DNA from: Thermoplasmata archaeon
Lineage (GTDB): Archaea > Thermoplasmatota > Thermoplasmata > Lutacidiplasmatales > UBA184
NCBI GenBank assembly: GCA_030037875.1
Contig: JASHPV010000063.1
Location: forward strand, 1-7,630
Direction of reading: 5' to 3'
Length of the DNA stretch: 7,630 nucleotides
Within the stretch, counting starts at the first letter, position 1. Each line of letters begins with the position of its first letter. The notes under the pieces are model-generated. The model did no database searches and was not told the DNA's origin. It worked only from the letters and a program-made list of their open reading frames with translations. Made by a program: the position numbers and the translations under genes. This document shows, piece by piece, positions 6,267-7,630 of the stretch.

Positions 6267-6893
6267 CTAGCCGCCCGCCGCGCTCGCCGAGTGGGCTAGC
6301 TTCCGCTCCACCACGGCGAGCTTCTCCGAGACCGAGGACTTGCTGCGCGAGACCCTCTCGGCGAGCTGGGTGAGCGAGATTCGCCGAGGGACCTCGAAAT
6401 AGCCGAGGGCCAGAGCCTGCCGGAAGAGCGCTCCTTGGGAGGGTGTGAGCGTCAGCCGGACCGACCGCAATGCATCGCGCCGAAGCGAGGTGATGCGAGG
6501 GTCCGTTCCCAACTCGCGCAGAACGGCCAGGGCTTTCCGGAGCTGGGAGACGGGGGCGATGGTCTCGCACGTCAGGATCCCGTTCTGGATTGTTCGAGGA
6601 TAGCGGATCAGGATTTCGAGCTCGGTTGCGATACTGATGATCAAAGTCTGGCAGTACCGTATGCTGTATCTTCCCAGATCCGGCCGTAGGCTGAGGCGAT
6701 GGACCTCCTGCACATCGGGAAACTCTGCGATTTCCTTCGACCAATCGACGGCCGGGCCGTAGATCTCGACCTCGGCGAGAGAGTTGTTCCCCGGTACCGG
6801 CGCCACGCTGGTCACCTCGACGACCAGGTCGGTGTGGCGAAGGGTGAAGGCGGAGTACCAGATATTGGCGGGCATCCGGAGCTCGAGTCTCAT
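6267..6893 (-). CDS. Bat-type helix-turn-helix transcriptional regulator (HTH_10)
   Basis: This is a predicted DNA-binding regulator of the archaeal bacterio-opsin activator (Bat)-like HTH_10 group. The C-terminal 60 residues (149-208) follow the family pattern: LTPSQGALFRQALALGYFEV, then PRRISLTQLAERVSRSKSSV, then SEKLAVVERKL. The recognition helix-turn-helix is at about 172-196. The N-terminal 145 residues form an unassigned, probably sensory or dimerising domain opening MRLELRMPANIWYSAF; no PAS or GAF signature is evident. ATG 6893 is chosen because MRLELRMP is a family-like opening. ATG 7001 would add 36 basic, Pro/Ser-rich residues that look like leader. No convincing SD or TATA box supports either. 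It is transcribed towards the iorAB-like operon, with 269 bases between the two stops, and ends just beside the perfect dyad. Targets are unknown; control of the adjacent operon is only a positional guess. Confidence 0.85.
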   Translation of the reverse strand: MRLELRMPANIWYSAFTLRHTDLVVEVTSVAPVPGNNSLAEVEIYGPAVDWSKEIAEFPDVQEVHRLSLRPDLGRYSIRYCQTLIISIATELEILIRYPRTIQNGILTCETIAPVSQLRKALAVLRELGTDPRITSLRRDALRSVRLTLTPSQGALFRQALALGYFEVPRRISLTQLAERVSRSKSSVSEKLAVVERKLAHSASAAGG

Positions 6894-7067
6894 GATGGCG
6901 ATTCGGTCCTTCCCGAACGAGGAGTACGAGGCGGGGGAGGGGACCGCCAGGCGCTTGGACTTGGTACGAGGAGCACGCGTGAAGCGCCGCCCCGGCGTCA
7001 TCGAACCGGTGGAGGGGATCGCCCCATCCTCATGGACCGCGCGAAAGGGGGAACCGGGTCTGATGCG
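6894..7067. other. Spacer between the regulator and the cysteine-rich gene
   Basis: This 174-base spacer is GC-rich. On the minus strand it starts GTTTAACGCATC right at the end of the upstream gene and holds no clear TATA box at the expected distance from either candidate start of the regulator. The minus frame is open through positions 6894-7001, so part of it would be coding if ATG 7001 were used. The two minus-strand genes may share a transcript. Confidence 0.3.
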
Positions 7068-7562
7068 TTAAACCTTGGCACAGCAGAACGGGCACCGGCC
7101 TGCTCCACGTGAGCCGGTCGCCGGAAAGAATCTCACTTCCCGGGGGCCATGCCGGAAGCACGCATAGAGGTACGAGTACCGGCGCCCCTTCTTGCGAGGG
7201 TAACGACGCCAGTAAAGGAGCCGGATGGGTGCGGAGGCCCCGGGTCGCGCCGCCCATCGCTCGGCGGCCAATCCAAGCTCCGGGCCGTGGCGCGTGGCCG
7301 CGCGTAAGTCCCGGGGAAGGACGCGTTCCGAATATCCGATTCGCGACTGAAGAAAACGTCGAACTCGGACCGGCGAGGGACGGCGAGCTCCTCCTAGGAA
7401 CGCGACCGTCGAGACGGTTCCTCCGGGACACGCATAGACCCAGGCGATCGGTCCCTTACCATTCGAGATGGCGTGGGGATGGGTTCGACCGGCGCAATGG
7501 TAGAGGCATGACCCGGAGGTGGAAAGGACGAACTTCTCCGGACCGGAGTTTGGTGGATTCAT
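7068..7562 (-). CDS. Cysteine-rich putative zinc-binding protein (164 aa), unknown function
   Basis: I do not recognise this family. The 164-residue protein is strongly basic and has cysteines placed like zinc ligands. Near the N-terminus are Cys19, His22 and Cys23 (CLYHC), with His28, His30 and Cys45 (VYACPGG). At the C-terminus are Cys135 with His138 (YLYACFRHG), then Cys157, Cys160 and Cys161 (CPFCCAKV), which resembles a zinc ribbon closing at the last residues. The two YAC segments look alike (YAC, spacer, V, hydrophobic, F), suggesting an internal repeat or two half-ribbons. The middle (about 60-130) is Arg-rich and could bind nucleic acid. ATG 7562 is chosen because it overlaps the TGA of the preceding gene (ATGA), with AGGA three bases upstream. 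A start at 7619 would overlap that gene by about 60 bases. No signal peptide or membrane segment is seen. Confidence 0.65.
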   Translation of the reverse strand: MNPPNSGPEKFVLSTSGSCLYHCAGRTHPHAISNGKGPIAWVYACPGGTVSTVAFLGGARRPSPVRVRRFLQSRIGYSERVLPRDLRAATRHGPELGLAAERWAARPGASAPIRLLYWRRYPRKKGRRYSYLYACFRHGPREVRFFPATGSRGAGRCPFCCAKV

Positions 7563-7630
7563 GCTTCCTGAGCCTGTTCGAGATGGTGCAGCCACTCGCT
7601 GCGGAACAGGTCGTCCCACGCACGCCGGGT
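7559..7630 (-). CDS. C-terminal end of a minus-strand gene, cut by the window edge
   Basis: The frame from the right edge reads 23 codons, TRRAWDDLFRSEWLHHLEQAQ then EA and TGA. It looks like an amphipathic C-terminal helix with an ordinary protein composition. Its TGA (7559-7561) overlaps the ATG (7560-7562) of the cysteine-rich gene as ATGA, the usual sign of a coupled operon pair. The fragment is too short to assign a family. The alternative is that this stretch is the 5' part of an extended cysteine-rich gene in another frame, but the ATGA junction and cleaner composition favour this reading. Confidence 0.55.
   Translation of the reverse strand, partial: TRRAWDDLFRSEWLHHLEQAQEA

Noticed and set aside
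6266..6300. 7-base inverted repeat GCTAGCC/GGCTAGC around the end of the regulator gene
   Set aside because: The 21-base loop is inside the coding end and the repeat is short enough to occur by chance. It was kept apart from the perfect dyad next to it.
7573..7610. CCTGTTC and GAACAGG pair near the right edge, echoing the dyad at 6228-6256
   Set aside because: The spacing is different, and both halves fall in codons of the partial minus-strand gene (DLF and EQA), so coding explains them.

Overview
The window looks like a piece of a GC-rich archaeal chromosome, most likely from a Thermoplasmata-type (Thermoplasmatota) lineage. This rests on three things. A small regulator ends in a Bat-type (HTH_10) helix-turn-helix domain, a typically archaeal family. 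A KaiC/GvpD-like RecA-fold ATPase is present. Starts are GTG, TTG or ATG, and several lack a good Shine-Dalgarno (SD) sequence, with one TATA-like element placed for leaderless transcription. No rRNA, convincing tRNA, CRISPR array, insertion sequence or phage gene was seen. The lineage is an inference from protein style only.

Layout from left to right: a small orphan gene (+, 99-443); a zinc-dependent alcohol dehydrogenase (-, 473-1465), convergent with the first gene; a divergent spacer; a tandem RecA-fold ATPase of the KaiC/GvpD type (+, about 1592/1634-3175); a 192-bp spacer with a perfect 15-bp palindrome; a two-gene molybdenum hydroxylase operon (+, iorA-like [2Fe-2S] subunit 3368-3883 and iorB-like molybdopterin subunit 3880-5997, overlapping at TTGA); a 269-bp non-coding spacer ending in a perfect 12-bp dyad; a Bat-type HTH regulator (-, 6267-6893); a 174-bp spacer; a cysteine-rich putative zinc protein (-, 7068-7562); and the last 23 codons of another minus-strand gene, whose TGA overlaps the ATG of the zinc protein.

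The best-supported system is the IorAB-type molybdenum hydroxylase. The small subunit has all eight cysteines for two [2Fe-2S] clusters. The large subunit has the domain order of the isoquinoline 1-oxidoreductase group, with the VGQG block at the N-terminus instead of the middle. No FAD subunit is present, so electrons probably leave to a carrier encoded elsewhere. The nearby alcohol dehydrogenase could supply aldehydes to such an enzyme, but the genes are on opposite strands and a link is only speculation. The ATPase has one intact RecA domain and a second that appears to be a degenerate copy without a Walker A motif. The points most worth a second look are the nested dyad at 6228-6256, the degenerate second ATPase half, the Asp in the structural zinc site of the dehydrogenase, and the cysteine-rich protein at the right edge.
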